DNA of 64,000 nt from Simplicillium sp. C3G150-2. Lineage: Eukaryota; Ascomycota; Sordariomycetes; Hypocreales; Cordycipitaceae. Made by a program: the position numbers and the translations under genes. The stretch is taken from NCBI GenBank assembly GCA_022702485.1, contig JAJIYY010000004.1, positions 3,224,001 through 3,288,000 on the forward strand, written 5' to 3'. The stretch's first letter is position 1. The number at the start of each line of letters is the position of its first letter. Positions 32,159-42,200 of the stretch are shown here, piece by piece. The notes under the pieces were generated by a model. That model saw only the letters and a program-made list of their open reading frames with translations. It made no database searches and was not told the DNA's origin.

Positions 32159-34249
32159 ATGGCATCCCCTTTGCAGTTCGCCTACCGAACCCAGAAGACA
32201 ATTGGTGTCTTCGACGCCGCCCCCGTCTACGAGGCAGTGCCTGGATTCACAAAGCCAGAGGGAAACCTCCGGTGCTGTGCCTACTCTCCCTGTGGCCGCT
32301 ACTTTGGCTGGGCTTCCTCCGAGGCCGTCACCGTCACCGATGCCTCCACCGGTAACCAGATCCTGAGCCTCCCCATTCTCAACGTCTACGAGCTGGGCTT
32401 CTCTCCCCTTGGCACTTTCCTCATCACCTGGGAGCGACCTGCCAAGGACGAGGCTGGCGATGCCACCAAGAACCTAAAGATCTGGCGCACCGTCGAGGAT
32501 GGCGTCGCCCCCGCTGACAAGCTCCCCATTGGCAAGTTTGTGCAGAAGCAGCAGGGCAGCTGGAACCTTCAGTACACCGCCGATGAAAAGTACTGCGCCC
32601 GCCTCGTCACCAACGAGGTGCAGTTCTACGAGAGCCACGACTTGGTCACCGTCTGGAACAAGCTCCGTGTCGAAGGTGCTGCTAATTACGCCCTTGCCCC
32701 CGGTGTTAAGAACCACGCTGTTGCCGTCTTCGTGCCTGAGCGCAAGGTATGTTCACTCAATTGCATTTTGAGTTTAATGATGCCAAATGCTAACATGTCA
32801 CAGGGCCAACCCGCCGCCGTCAAGGTCTTCAATGTACCTCAGTTCAATGCCCCCATCTCCCAAAAGACCTTCTTCAAGGGCGACAAGGTGCAATTGAAGT
32901 GGAACAAGCGCGGTTCCAGCATTCTCGTGCTGGCCCAAACCGACGTCGATCGCTCCGGCAAGAGTTACTACGGTGAAACTACTCTATACCTGCTCAGCAC
33001 CAACGGTGCCTTCGATGCTCGTGTAACCTTGGACAAGGAGGGTCCCATCCACGACGTCTCCTGGTCGCCCAATTCTCGCGAGTTTGGTGTCGTCTACGGC
33101 TACATGCCCGCCAAGGCTACCATTTTCAACGACCGCGCCGTTGCGACTCACTCGTTCCCCCTCGGCCCTCGCAACACCATCAACTTTTCTCCCACTGGTC
33201 GTTTCGCCCTCGTCGCCGGCTTCGGAAACTTGGCTGGCCAGATTGACGTTTACGATCTTGAAAAGGACTACCGCAAGGTCACCACCATTGAGAGCGGCAA
33301 CCCCAGCGTCTGCGAATGGAGCCCCGACAGCCGATACATCATGACTGCCACGACCTCACCCCGTCTGCGCGTCGACAACGGCGTCAAGCTGTGGCACGTC
33401 GGAGGTGGACTCATGTACAACGAAGATATGATCGAGCTGTACAACGTCCTGTGGCGACCTCAGGCTGTTGAGGCTGCTGCGCCTGGTGACCCTCTCACCA
33501 CGGTCCCTGCCCCTCACGCCTCTGCCGCTACCTACTTGGGAACTGTCAAGACTCCCAGCAAGCCTGCTGGTGCCTATCGCCCTCCTGGTGCTCGCGGTCT
33601 GGCTACTCCTCTGCACTTCAAGCGCGAGGACGAAGGAGGTGCCGCCCACTTTGTTAGCAACGGAACTCAAAACGTTGCCCCAAACGGTTTTGGCCGGGGC
33701 GCTCGTCGCGGTGTCCCCGGTGCCGAACTGGCCGAGCCTGCCGCGCCTGCCGTCAGGACGGTCCCTGGCGCGGAGCCAGTCGAAGATGGCGCCGCCAAGA
33801 AAGGCAAGAAGAAGCGCAGCAAGAAGGGCGGCCAAGGGGCTGGCGCTGAGGGTAAGCTTGAGCCCGAGCCCAACGGCGGTGCCAGTCTAGCTCCTCCTCG
33901 TGATGGTGGCCGAGGTGGCGGCGAGGGTCGCAGTCCCGAGAGACGTGGTGTCGCCGGCGGCAACAAGAACGACCGAAACTACCGCAGCCGCTCGAGAAAC
34001 AATGCGGCCGATGCCCGCAACAATACCAACAACACTACTCAGCAGGCCGCTGCCGCCAGCAGTGCTACAGCTGAGGCTCCCAACCCGCAGGCCAAGAAGA
34101 TTCGCAGCTTGCAAAAGAAGGTGCGGGCGATTGAGGACCTGGAGATGCGCTTGGCTGGAGGAGAGAAGCTGGAAGATACGCAACTTAAGAAGATCAACAC
34201 TAAGGCAGCTGTCCTCAAGGAGCTGGAGGGGCTTGGAGCGGAGTCTTAG
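32159..34249 (+). CDS. Translation initiation factor eIF2A
   Basis: Exons 32159-32746 and 32804-34249, giving 677 residues. The 57-bp intron (GTATGT, branch GCTAAC, TCACAG) is a multiple of three with no stop, so an unspliced message would still encode a full protein with 19 extra residues; the spliced form joins VPERK to GQPAAVKVF, the family sequence. The N-terminal about 420 residues form the WD-like propeller (FAYRTQKTIGVFD, YSPCGRYFGWASSEAV, NTINFSPTGRFALVAGFGNL, CEWSPDSRYIMTATTSPRLR). A basic KKGKKKRSKKGG linker and a C-terminal coiled coil (KKIRSLQKKVRAIEDLEMRL) follow. The factor can bring initiator tRNA to the 40S subunit independently of eIF2. The leader is CT-rich, as for highly expressed genes. 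Confidence 0.95.
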   Translation: MASPLQFAYRTQKTIGVFDAAPVYEAVPGFTKPEGNLRCCAYSPCGRYFGWASSEAVTVTDASTGNQILSLPILNVYELGFSPLGTFLITWERPAKDEAGDATKNLKIWRTVEDGVAPADKLPIGKFVQKQQGSWNLQYTADEKYCARLVTNEVQFYESHDLVTVWNKLRVEGAANYALAPGVKNHAVAVFVPERKVCSLNCILSLMMPNANMSQGQPAAVKVFNVPQFNAPISQKTFFKGDKVQLKWNKRGSSILVLAQTDVDRSGKSYYGETTLYLLSTNGAFDARVTLDKEGPIHDVSWSPNSREFGVVYGYMPAKATIFNDRAVATHSFPLGPRNTINFSPTGRFALVAGFGNLAGQIDVYDLEKDYRKVTTIESGNPSVCEWSPDSRYIMTATTSPRLRVDNGVKLWHVGGGLMYNEDMIELYNVLWRPQAVEAAAPGDPLTTVPAPHASAATYLGTVKTPSKPAGAYRPPGARGLATPLHFKREDEGGAAHFVSNGTQNVAPNGFGRGARRGVPGAELAEPAAPAVRTVPGAEPVEDGAAKKGKKKRSKKGGQGAGAEGKLEPEPNGGASLAPPRDGGRGGGEGRSPERRGVAGGNKNDRNYRSRSRNNAADARNNTNNTTQQAAAASSATAEAPNPQAKKIRSLQKKVRAIEDLEMRLAGGEKLEDTQLKKINTKAAVLKELEGLGAES

Positions 34250-34553
34250 ACCACGACACCACGAGACGGGTAAAAAGGCAAAACAAAAGGAGAGTTGGTT
34301 TTGGAAATATCACGAAGATGAAGATGAGGTGATGAATTACGGCGTTGGAGGAACAAAATGCCAAATACCAAAAATGCCATGAATGTCTGGCTGTGCCATG
34401 TACGGCTGGATGAGAGTGAGGTGCTAGTAAAGGTACTTTACAATACATGATGACTGGTCACGTTGACTGACACATTGGCTGATTTATTGTGATTGTAATT
34501 GTGCACTTAGGTGATTGTGATTGACGTATATAAGTTGGGTGAACAAAGCTGAG
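34250..34553. other. Intergenic, 3' flanks of eIF2A and peptide gene A
   Basis: About 304 bp between convergent genes. Nothing else is seen. Confidence 0.5.
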
Positions 34554-34753
34554 CTATCTCGTAATGCAAGCACCCAAGATGCAGATACTAACAGATTAGC
34601 TTCGTGACAGGTTCGTCTGTGTCAAGGTAGAAAGACTCACGGTTCACTGTTGCAATGCTGCCGTTGATGCTCATCAATAAAACACTGTCGCTTCTGCAGG
34701 GGGGAAGCTTCCGCCAGCGTGAAGAGAAGAGGTAGTAGTACAGCGACGTTCAT
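34554..34753 (-). CDS. Tiny secreted four-cysteine peptide A
   Basis: Exons 34753-34641 and 34587-34554, giving 48 residues. The 53-bp intron runs from GTGAGT through a GCTAAT branch to TTAG and splits the codon of Pro38. Residues 1-16 are a clean signal peptide (MNVAVLLPLLFTLAEA), followed by a short pro-segment ending in KR (21-22), a Kex2-type site. The predicted mature peptide is 26 residues, starts with Gln-Cys, and has cysteines at 24, 34, 40 and 45, spaced C-x9-C-x5-C-x4-C. The last two cysteines come only from exon 2, so a continuous-frame search misses them. The neighbour at 34969-35193 has the same spacing and the same intron position and phase, which strongly supports both models. 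Function unknown; a toxin-like, antimicrobial or signalling role is possible. Confidence 0.72.
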
Positions 34754-34968
34754 TTTGACACTTGTGTGAATTTCAACGATTAATGGTTTTTTTTTTTTTT
34801 TGTTTAATGAAATTCTTGACAGTATATTCAGTCCAGTCATTCATTTTGTGGTTGAGGGGTAGACGCATACGGCAAGATTGACTGGTATGCATCGCCGGTT
34901 TAGGACGCGGGATGAGGGGCGGGTCGAAGGGTTAGAGTTTGGTCGCGACGTTGGGGAGAGTTTGTGCG

Positions 34969-35193
34969 TCAAGGGTCCCGGGTGGGCGTTGGGCCTGAAC
35001 CTATTCCTGTGCCGCAGTCGTGGGATTGGCAGTATCTATGAGTGTGAGTGAGTTGATGTTAACGTGTTGGTGGTGTTGGTGGTGCGTACGGAGGGGAGAT
35101 GCAGACGGGCTTCATGTTTTGGTCGATGTAGCATTGGCGGGGGACGAGTGCTGCCGCTGTGAAGTAGAATAAGAGGTTCAATTGTAGCTTCAT
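34969..35193 (-). CDS. Tiny secreted four-cysteine peptide B, paralog of peptide A
   Basis: Exons 35193-35090 and 35035-34969, giving 56 residues. The 54-bp intron starts GTACGC (a weaker donor) and ends CATAG; it splits the codon of Pro35, two residues before the third cysteine, exactly as in peptide A. Residues 1 to about 15 are a hydrophobic signal peptide. Then comes VPR directly before Gln20-Cys21, matching the QKR|QC boundary of peptide A. Cysteines at 21, 31, 37 and 42 repeat the C-x9-C-x5-C-x4-C spacing, and QC(F/Y)ID is shared. A Gly/Pro/Thr tail follows that peptide A lacks. Apart from these anchors the mature parts differ greatly, which suggests fast divergence after a tandem duplication. 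It lies 113 bp downstream of the membrane protein gene on the same strand. Confidence 0.7.
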
Positions 35194-35306
35194 TTTCACT
35201 TCAGTTGTCAATTAATTGTATATGATGGTGTAGGTTGTAAATTGATTATTTCCTGTCTTATAGATGAGTAGTGACGCGATATCCCGACTGGTATGCAATC
35301 AGCCCC

Positions 35307-36421
35307 TCAAGACTCCTCCTGCGTAACCCTCGTCGAAGCCTCCGTCAACCCCTTCATCTCAACGTCATCATCGTCTTTTTCTGCTCTCAATTCTTTTTCA
35401 AAATGTCTATACTCGCCAAACTTCCTCCCCAGCTCCTCCACCGCAGCCGCCAACAACACCACCGCCGTAGTCTGGCCAAAATCCCAGCCATTCTCATCTT
35501 TTTCCTCCCCAGACAACTTTCCTTGGTTCTCTGTACGTAAAGCGATGGTCATGTACAAATGCACGGGGAACTGCAGAAACGCCGACACCAAGATCCAGCG
35601 TCTGTGCATTGCTCCGAAAAACGCAGCAGAGAACATGACGAGTAACATCCACGCTGCTGTGATGGCGACGTAGACCTTATCGGCGGCCGGGTGGCGGGCG
35701 TTGGTGATGGTGATGAGACTTGAGTAGTAGCAGCGACCCGGTTCGCGATCGGGGTGCCACTCGGAGAGGCGGATCCCCAGGAGGATGGTAAGAGTCACAA
35801 ACATGGCGGCGAAGCCGTAGGTTACTTTGTGGCGGTGGGTGAAGAACCAGTTGAGGTGTTTGTGGCGACGGGGGCGGTCGCAGGGTTTGGGGGGCAGTTT
35901 GATTGCACAAAAGGACCAGCAGATGAGGGCTGCTGCGTTGCTTACCCTGGGATTGTCAGTATACGCTCAAAGGCAAAAGTGAAGCCATCGCCAGCGTGAT
36001 GGATGAAAGGTTCACCGGTGAAGAGAGACCTACCCCACGAAACTAACCACGTCAAACGCCAAATGTAAATGATACAAATCTATCGTATCCCACTGACAAA
36101 ACACAGTCACCATGTACGACACCCCCAGCGTCATCTGGATATCATTGCCAATCATGAGGATGTCCGAGATAAACTCGAGGCGCTTGTGTTCAATCTGGCG
36201 CTCAATGCTGCCCTCGTCGTGGGTGACGTCGAGGTTTCCCGTCTTGGAGAGGAAGAAGACCCAGAGGGACAGTCCCAACGAAATGATGGCTTGGCCAATG
36301 AAGCCGACCATGATCTGTCACATCCGCGGTCAGTAAATGATTTCTGAATGGGTTGTGGGCGACGTACGCCTATGCCGGCAAAGTCGGCCATGCCTTCGCC
36401 CACGAACTTGCATTCCTCCAT
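35307..36421 (-). CDS. Multi-pass integral membrane protein, unknown function
   Basis: Exons 36421-36368, 36314-36034 and 35946-35307, giving 324 residues. Junctions are in phase with donors GTACGT and GTAGGT and acceptors ACAG and CCAG. About seven membrane spans are visible: FIGQAIISLGLSLWVFF; a span from IGNDIQMTLGVSYMVTVF; the LYHLHLAFDVVSF and NAAALICWSFCA region; VTYGFAAMFVTLTILLGI; YVAITAAWMLLVMFSAAFFG; and ILVSAFLQFPVHLYMTIAL. The C-terminal about 80 residues are charged and cytosolic-looking (RAEKDDDDVEMKG). I recognise the type as an integral membrane protein found in many filamentous fungi but know no function. The two small peptide genes follow it on the same strand. Confidence 0.78.
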
Positions 36422-37156
36422 CTCAATACCATGCAGTTGCTAACACGCTGAAAATGACTAAATTCAATAGAAAGAGGAGCAAGTGAAGAGAGGGGTGAAG
36501 TAAAAGTAAAAGGCCAATTGACGACAAATGAGGCAAAGGTAACTCTTTATCTAATTTCAGCACGCAAGGATCAATCTGACAGCCTCAGTGAGACAATCAG
36601 CAAAAAACGCACCAATGGCAATCACTATATTTCTGCGCTACAGATTACTGTACAGACTACAGTTGTCACAGTTATCATAAGCACACACACACACAGCACA
36701 CCACAAGCGAGTGCGAGCCGTAAATCCCCATTCGGGCCACCATCTGTAGATCCGTCAGCCCCAGGGGGCATCGCCGTATCCTAGGGCTGAGATATCCCGT
36801 AGTGGTCCGTAGGGAGGGAGATTTGGGGTTAAGATATGTGCTGCCCAGGACTTAAGATTAATGCCCAACCACGGAGCCCGTAAGCACTGCCGGTTTCACC
36901 GTAAGCACCTCGCTGGACATGGCCCAATCGGGACAGTAACTCGTCACAGAGTAGAAATCGAATTGCCTTACGATATGCGCTGCAGTAATAAAATCAATTA
37001 AAATTTCGGACGACACTGAATTAATACACACCATATCTGCGTAATTCGTGACCGCCGTGGAGAGGCCCTGCAGTCCTGCAACCTTTTCAAACTGACGGCT
37101 AGCCTTATTAATAATAAATAACGCTGCTCCCATCACAAATCATCCGAGGATTCGGT
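36422..37156. other. Intergenic upstream of the membrane protein, next to a tRNA
   Basis: About 735 bp. It includes a short CA run near 36682-36694. A minus-strand frame at 36858-37136 has no recognisable feature and is not called. Confidence 0.5.
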
Positions 37157-37240
37157 GCCTGGTTAGCTCAATCGGTAGAGCGTGAGACTCTTACAGAGTA
37201 CACAATCTCAAGGCTGCGGGTTCGACCCCCGCATCGGGCT
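37157..37240 (+). tRNA. tRNA-Lys (anticodon CTT) with an 11-nt intron
   Basis: All parts of the cloverleaf can be read. The acceptor stem is GCCTGGT paired with ATCGGGC (two G-T pairs). The D arm is TTAGCTCAATCGGTAGAG. The anticodon arm is TGAGA/TCTCA with loop CTCTTAA after removing the intron at 37194-37204 (CAGAGTACACA), placed one base 3' of the anticodon as usual. The T arm is CGGGTTCGACCCCCG. A run of four T follows at 37240-37243, suited to RNA polymerase III termination. Confidence 0.95.
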
Positions 37241-37474
37241 TTTCCTATAATTACGATGCAAAGCAACCTTTTTTTGTCTTTTCCAACATTGGTCAGGCAT
37301 TTTTTTTTTGGGGCCTTTTTCATTTTTATATGCACATCATATTTGTTTCATGTACTGTGAACGCAACACACATCTTGTGTTTTTGTGTTCCTTTTGGTTG
37401 TGAAAGCAATGCATATTAAATTTCATTTACTTGCACGTCGGCAATGTGCTGGTAAAACTGTAGTCATCAAGGTT

Positions 37475-39225
37475 TCATGCCTTATTGGCCGTTTCAATGT
37501 ACACCAATTGTCCTTCACTACTCGAAAACTCTGCCACCTTGGCCTGATCCGCCGCCATCTTCGCATCCAATCTCTCCTGCTCCTCCCTTAACTGTCGAAT
37601 CGTCCTACTCTTGCCCCGAATCTTCGCTCCATACCGCCAAAACACAAACGGCACAGGCATCATCGCTATCGCCAACAATCCGCACAGCGTTCCCGCCCAT
37701 TGAGGTGTCATCGTCTCATACATCTTGGCTCCTGCAATCGGCAGCGTGGCGCCAAATATGCTGCGAATCACGGCATTGCTGGCCAGAGCACTCGCGGCGT
37801 AGATCCCGTAGGCGCCCGCTAGGTAATTCGACGAGTAGATGAAGCTTAGTGTGTTGCCCGCGCCAAACGGGATGCCAAAGCAAATCGGCACAATCCAGTG
37901 AATCGTGTTGGGCAGACATGTCCATGCGAACCCCAATTGGCCAACAGGCGTCAGTATTGAACCGACGGCCATGATGACTGCTGCTGCTTCGGGCTTGGGT
38001 TTGCCTGTGATTGGGTCGCGGGGTTGCGAGTTGATAAACTTGCGAATCAATGGCTCAGCGACAATGGCAAGCACGATGCCGATGCCAATCCCGAGATATG
38101 CCATGCCGGAAAGTCCGGGCCCCCATCCACGATGATGAGTAAATACCACTGGATACGCGACGAAGCACAAATACAGAATGCCGTAAATGAGAGCGTTCCT
38201 GTTGATGTTAGTTGTTGAACGTGAATCTTCACACTCGGCGGACTCACCAAACGTTAATGAACCACACAATTGGCTCAGTAAAGAACAGCACAAACGGACG
38301 GCTCAAGTTCTTCTTGACGACTTGACTTGTAGATATCTGGTTGTCGTACTGGCACCACCACCGCGAATCGCCAGACTCCTTTCGCATCTGCGCCGCCTTG
38401 CGCTTCAATATCGTCGGAGTATAAGTCTCCTTGACGGTGAGCATCATTCCAAATGCACCACCAGCAAGGATCAAGACGATCCAATTGGTCCAACGCCAAC
38501 CCATGTATTCAAAAATGAACCCTCCGATGAGTGGTCCCAAAACAGGGCCGTTAAAGGGACCAAGACTGAACAGTGACATGCCAAAAGCCATTTGCTCTGG
38601 CTTAGACACGTCGACAACGGTTCCCGGACCGTTGGAAATGAGGGCGGCACCAAAAAGGGCACTGGTAGATGTTAGTAACGAAACACGGCATCTCAGTCAG
38701 TCAAACTTACCCAAAGAATCGAACAGCCAAGATGGTGTTGATGGACTGGGCCAGCCCAGAAGGGACAATAAACGCCGACCATATGCATAAACAAGACAGA
38801 TAAACGATGCGTCGTCCAAAAATTTCGCTAATTGGCGCAACAAAGATGCTTCCAATAGCCAGTCCAATCAGATATGTCGTCATGCCCAGCGTCGTCGTAG
38901 TCGTAGTAGCGTGAAACTCTGCTTTCAACCCTGGTATTGATCCCGTATAGCTGGTACTGTATAAGACGACAACCCATGCTGAGAAACTGACGCTGACAAT
39001 GGTCCATATCCGATAGGCCTTGGACCAGTTCTTGGGGTTGTCTGAGTCATTTCTTTGGAAAATAACCTCGAATTCTGGCAGCCTCGAGACCACGCAATCT
39101 TCCACTGAAGTGCGTCCTCCATTTTCGTTGGGTTCAGTGAATGTAGGTGATTCCTTGCCAGGGTTTGGAGAGTTTCCTCCGCTCATGGACGCCGCCAATG
39201 TCTCATTGCTGGAAGAGGGGATCAT
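37475..39225 (-). CDS. MFS transporter, DHA1 drug/polyamine exporter type
   Basis: Exons 39225-38711, 38661-38248 and 38198-37475, giving 550 residues; both introns have CTAAC branches and restore RFFG|ALFGAALISNGPG and FINVW|NALIYGILYL. The polar N-terminus of about 70 residues includes DNPKNWSKAYR, a signature of fungal DHA1 pumps of the TPO1/FLU1 kind. GLAIGSIFVAPISEIFGRR is the span 2-3 loop, and GPVLGPLIGGFIFEYMGWRW is motif C of drug:proton antiporters. Twelve spans are expected, in the plasma membrane. Substrates of relatives include polyamines, azoles and mycotoxins. There is no enzyme cluster next to it. Confidence 0.9.
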
Positions 39226-42200
39226 AATGTGATTTCGGAACGTCCAAGAGCCGCCCGGGACAGCCAGTTGAAGCGAGGCTTGGCGCAGACTTGACTTGGA
39301 ATAAAAACAAAACGGGTAAAATAAGCGAGTGTGAAGCGATTTAGATGTAGAGAGCGAATGTGCCAGTCATTGGTTACATTGACGACGTTTGATTACAACG
39401 GCAAATGATTGAAGCCGATTTGTATGCAAAAGAGAGAAAAGTGGCCAAAAACAGCCCGCGAGAAGCAGCAAGTGTCTTTCCCCGTGGAAAAGATTGCTGA
39501 GCAAGAAGGTCGTATTTTGTTGGACGGGGGAAATGAGCAGCTGGGGAAGGGCAAGGGGTGGGATGGGATTGTCCATCCACAAGGGCAGTTTTAACACCAG
39601 CGATTGAGGGCGAACCCTTGTTGTTTCTTATCTAACCGTACATGTCCTTGCACCTGAACCGACAGCTCTGGTTACCCCAGTCGCTTGGGCCATTTGGGTC
39701 ATTCGATTCCAAGACGGAGATCGTCGCTACGGACAAAGACATGTTGGAGGCTGAAAAAGCGCCCAGGCCGGCACAGTTATCCGTAGTCGCATTTTTCCCG
39801 TCGTCTAGAAGATGGCTGCGAATGGTTAAGAATTTATTTTAGTCGCGAAAGAAAGGGTCCTTCTCCGTCGCAGAGGAATGGCGTCTCCCAGGCAGCAAGG
39901 GTGGTAGGATTAGGAGCGACCGTTGATGTCTTGGTTTAATTTGGCGACGGACAGACCCTGGGGAATGTGACCTTGTGCGGTATAGGGGGGGTTGCTCAGC
40001 CAAGTTGCGCTAGAAGACGCAAGCGAGCAGCGGCGGATGGTGGTTGATGGAGTTTGATGGAGGTTGGAAGAGAGATGGGGGAAGAGATGGGTGAGAGCAA
40101 AATGAAGGATTGGTATTTGCGGCAGCGATGAGTCGTTCCTTCCGTTTCGTCTGTTGTGGTGTTTGGGCAGGTGCGGACGGTTGTCGGCAGGAAGGAGCCG
40201 CATAGGGCGGCCACTGGGGTGCAGCTGCTGTATGACTGCAATGTACTGCCACAGTGCTGTAATTGCAGCAGCATCGCACAGCCAAATCTCGTGGCGCTGA
40301 GACCCGCACGCACCCCAGATCCAGCACATGGCAGACGCCGGCCTACAGTAAATTCCCTAGCGTTGAATTGAACAAGACGAGATGAAAACCAATAAAGAAA
40401 GTTTTCATGTCACCAAAGATATATACGATTTTCAATTTCCTTTGTATCTTTATTTACATTTATATTTTCAATGACAAAAAAATATTTCGCCAGGACTACT
40501 ACGTGCGACTAATACGTCGATAGCAGCAACATCGTCCCGCCTCACGTAGCACCCAACTTGTTATCCCGTGTATCTACATGTCATACTCTCTGCCCTCCCG
40601 ACCTCACCTTTCGTCATCATCACCCAAACAAGCAAACGCCAAGTCTCCATTTCAGGCACCAGCACAAAGTCCACGTACAATAACGTTGCGACCGTTGAAC
40701 CCACTCCACCTCCATCGTCTCCGATATATTATCACGCCTATTAACTTGCCTCAAAGCTCGGCCATTCGGCACTTCTACGTTACGGCAGTACCTTTTTGAC
40801 ATTGTACGGCTTCTCTTGCCGCCATGACACGTCAGACCTGCATTGCAGAGAAATTCGTCACGAAAGATGCCTCCAAGTAGCGGCGATTATCCAAGGTTAC
40901 TCTGTCCCTGACAATCAAAACGATTCATGTTTCCATTTTGGCGAAATGAAGAACCAAGATCTTGCACCAGAACCCAATCCACTGAGACATTTTTTTCGGA
41001 CTCTTCCGAATTTCGAGTCGCTTGATCCCAAGCTGTGCTGCCTAGAGTGCGCAAATAGCCAGCTCCAGCCCAGTGCAACACCGCATCGCGCCAAGGACAC
41101 CCTTCCTTGTCTCGTCCGGCTGGGGGAACACCAATCAAGCGACACCACGTCAAACTCGGTCGGTGTTGTTTCCCTGTTGGATTGTCACAACATCAAAAAC
41201 CAATGAATCATACATCACGGAATCACTAATCACGGCTTACTCGTAGTGGCCTCTCCTCCCAGTGGAGAGGAGCAGCGCCCACTGACCTTCCTTGCTAGGG
41301 CAGCAAACCAGCATCAACACCATGTGCAGATATGGCAGGTCATGGAGAGCGGGGAATGCCGTTTCAAGTTGAACACGCAATGCCTCGATCGAGCAACGAC
41401 ACTGGGCGAGGCCTCCTCTTTTGGGCAGGCAACTCCAGCCTAGGGGCATTGCCATTTAGCCAAGTGACGCCGTGATTGACCAATAGCCTTGCGTCGATGC
41501 ACCTTGCAGGGTTCTTGCAGGTCCTTTGCAGGTTGATGTATACAAAAGATCCCTAATGGAGTGAGTGGCTCGGCGTTGGGCAAATTGCAGGAGTTGGCTT
41601 TCCCCCTCGTGAGGCGCTTACACCAGCCACAAAACAAAGGGTGTTTGTACCAGAGGCAAACCAAGAAGGGGAGGGAGATCGACATGCGTCTACCAACGTG
41701 GTCAACTGGACGGGCACCTCTTTTTTTACTCCATCTAGTGGACGGGCGCCGTTGACTGTCGTTTCACTAACATGGACGCTACTCTAGGACCGGTGTGTTG
41801 TTTGTGCAGTAGCGGCCGTATTGGATGAGGTGCCCGGTGGAACAACATGCCAGGGTTGGTCATTGCGTATGCATCGCCACGCGTCGCTTAACGAGGACGT
41901 TGAAGGCAACGAATGGATGAATGCGACCATAAAGAGGATGATTTGCGGGTGCTTTTTTAGGATACGCGGTGTACAGTACAAGTGCAGTACATACATGGGC
42001 GGACATGTAGGGATGAATGACTGCATGGTGCATGCGTGGATGGGTTTGGGGAAATTGAGGAGGAGCCTGCGCCACAGGAGGCCACAGCCCAGCGAGAGTC
42101 TGGACTCGTTCCTGGGCTCTTCCTTCTGACGATCTGTGGCTCTGCTGGAGAGGGATGATGTGGGCGGAGAGGAATATATCTCTCAAATCGAGGATTGAAG

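Noticed and set aside
31408..32355. 315-residue plus-strand frame before eIF2A
   Set aside because: It reads through the CT-rich leader and overlaps the eIF2A start in another frame. Low-complexity Ser/Pro composition.
36858..37136. 92-residue minus-strand frame next to tRNA-Lys
   Set aside because: Composition is not absurd, but there is no signal, domain or conserved motif. Not strong enough to call.
40796..41206. 136-residue frame in the gene-poor block
   Set aside because: No domain, no neighbour exon, ordinary chance length for GC-balanced DNA.
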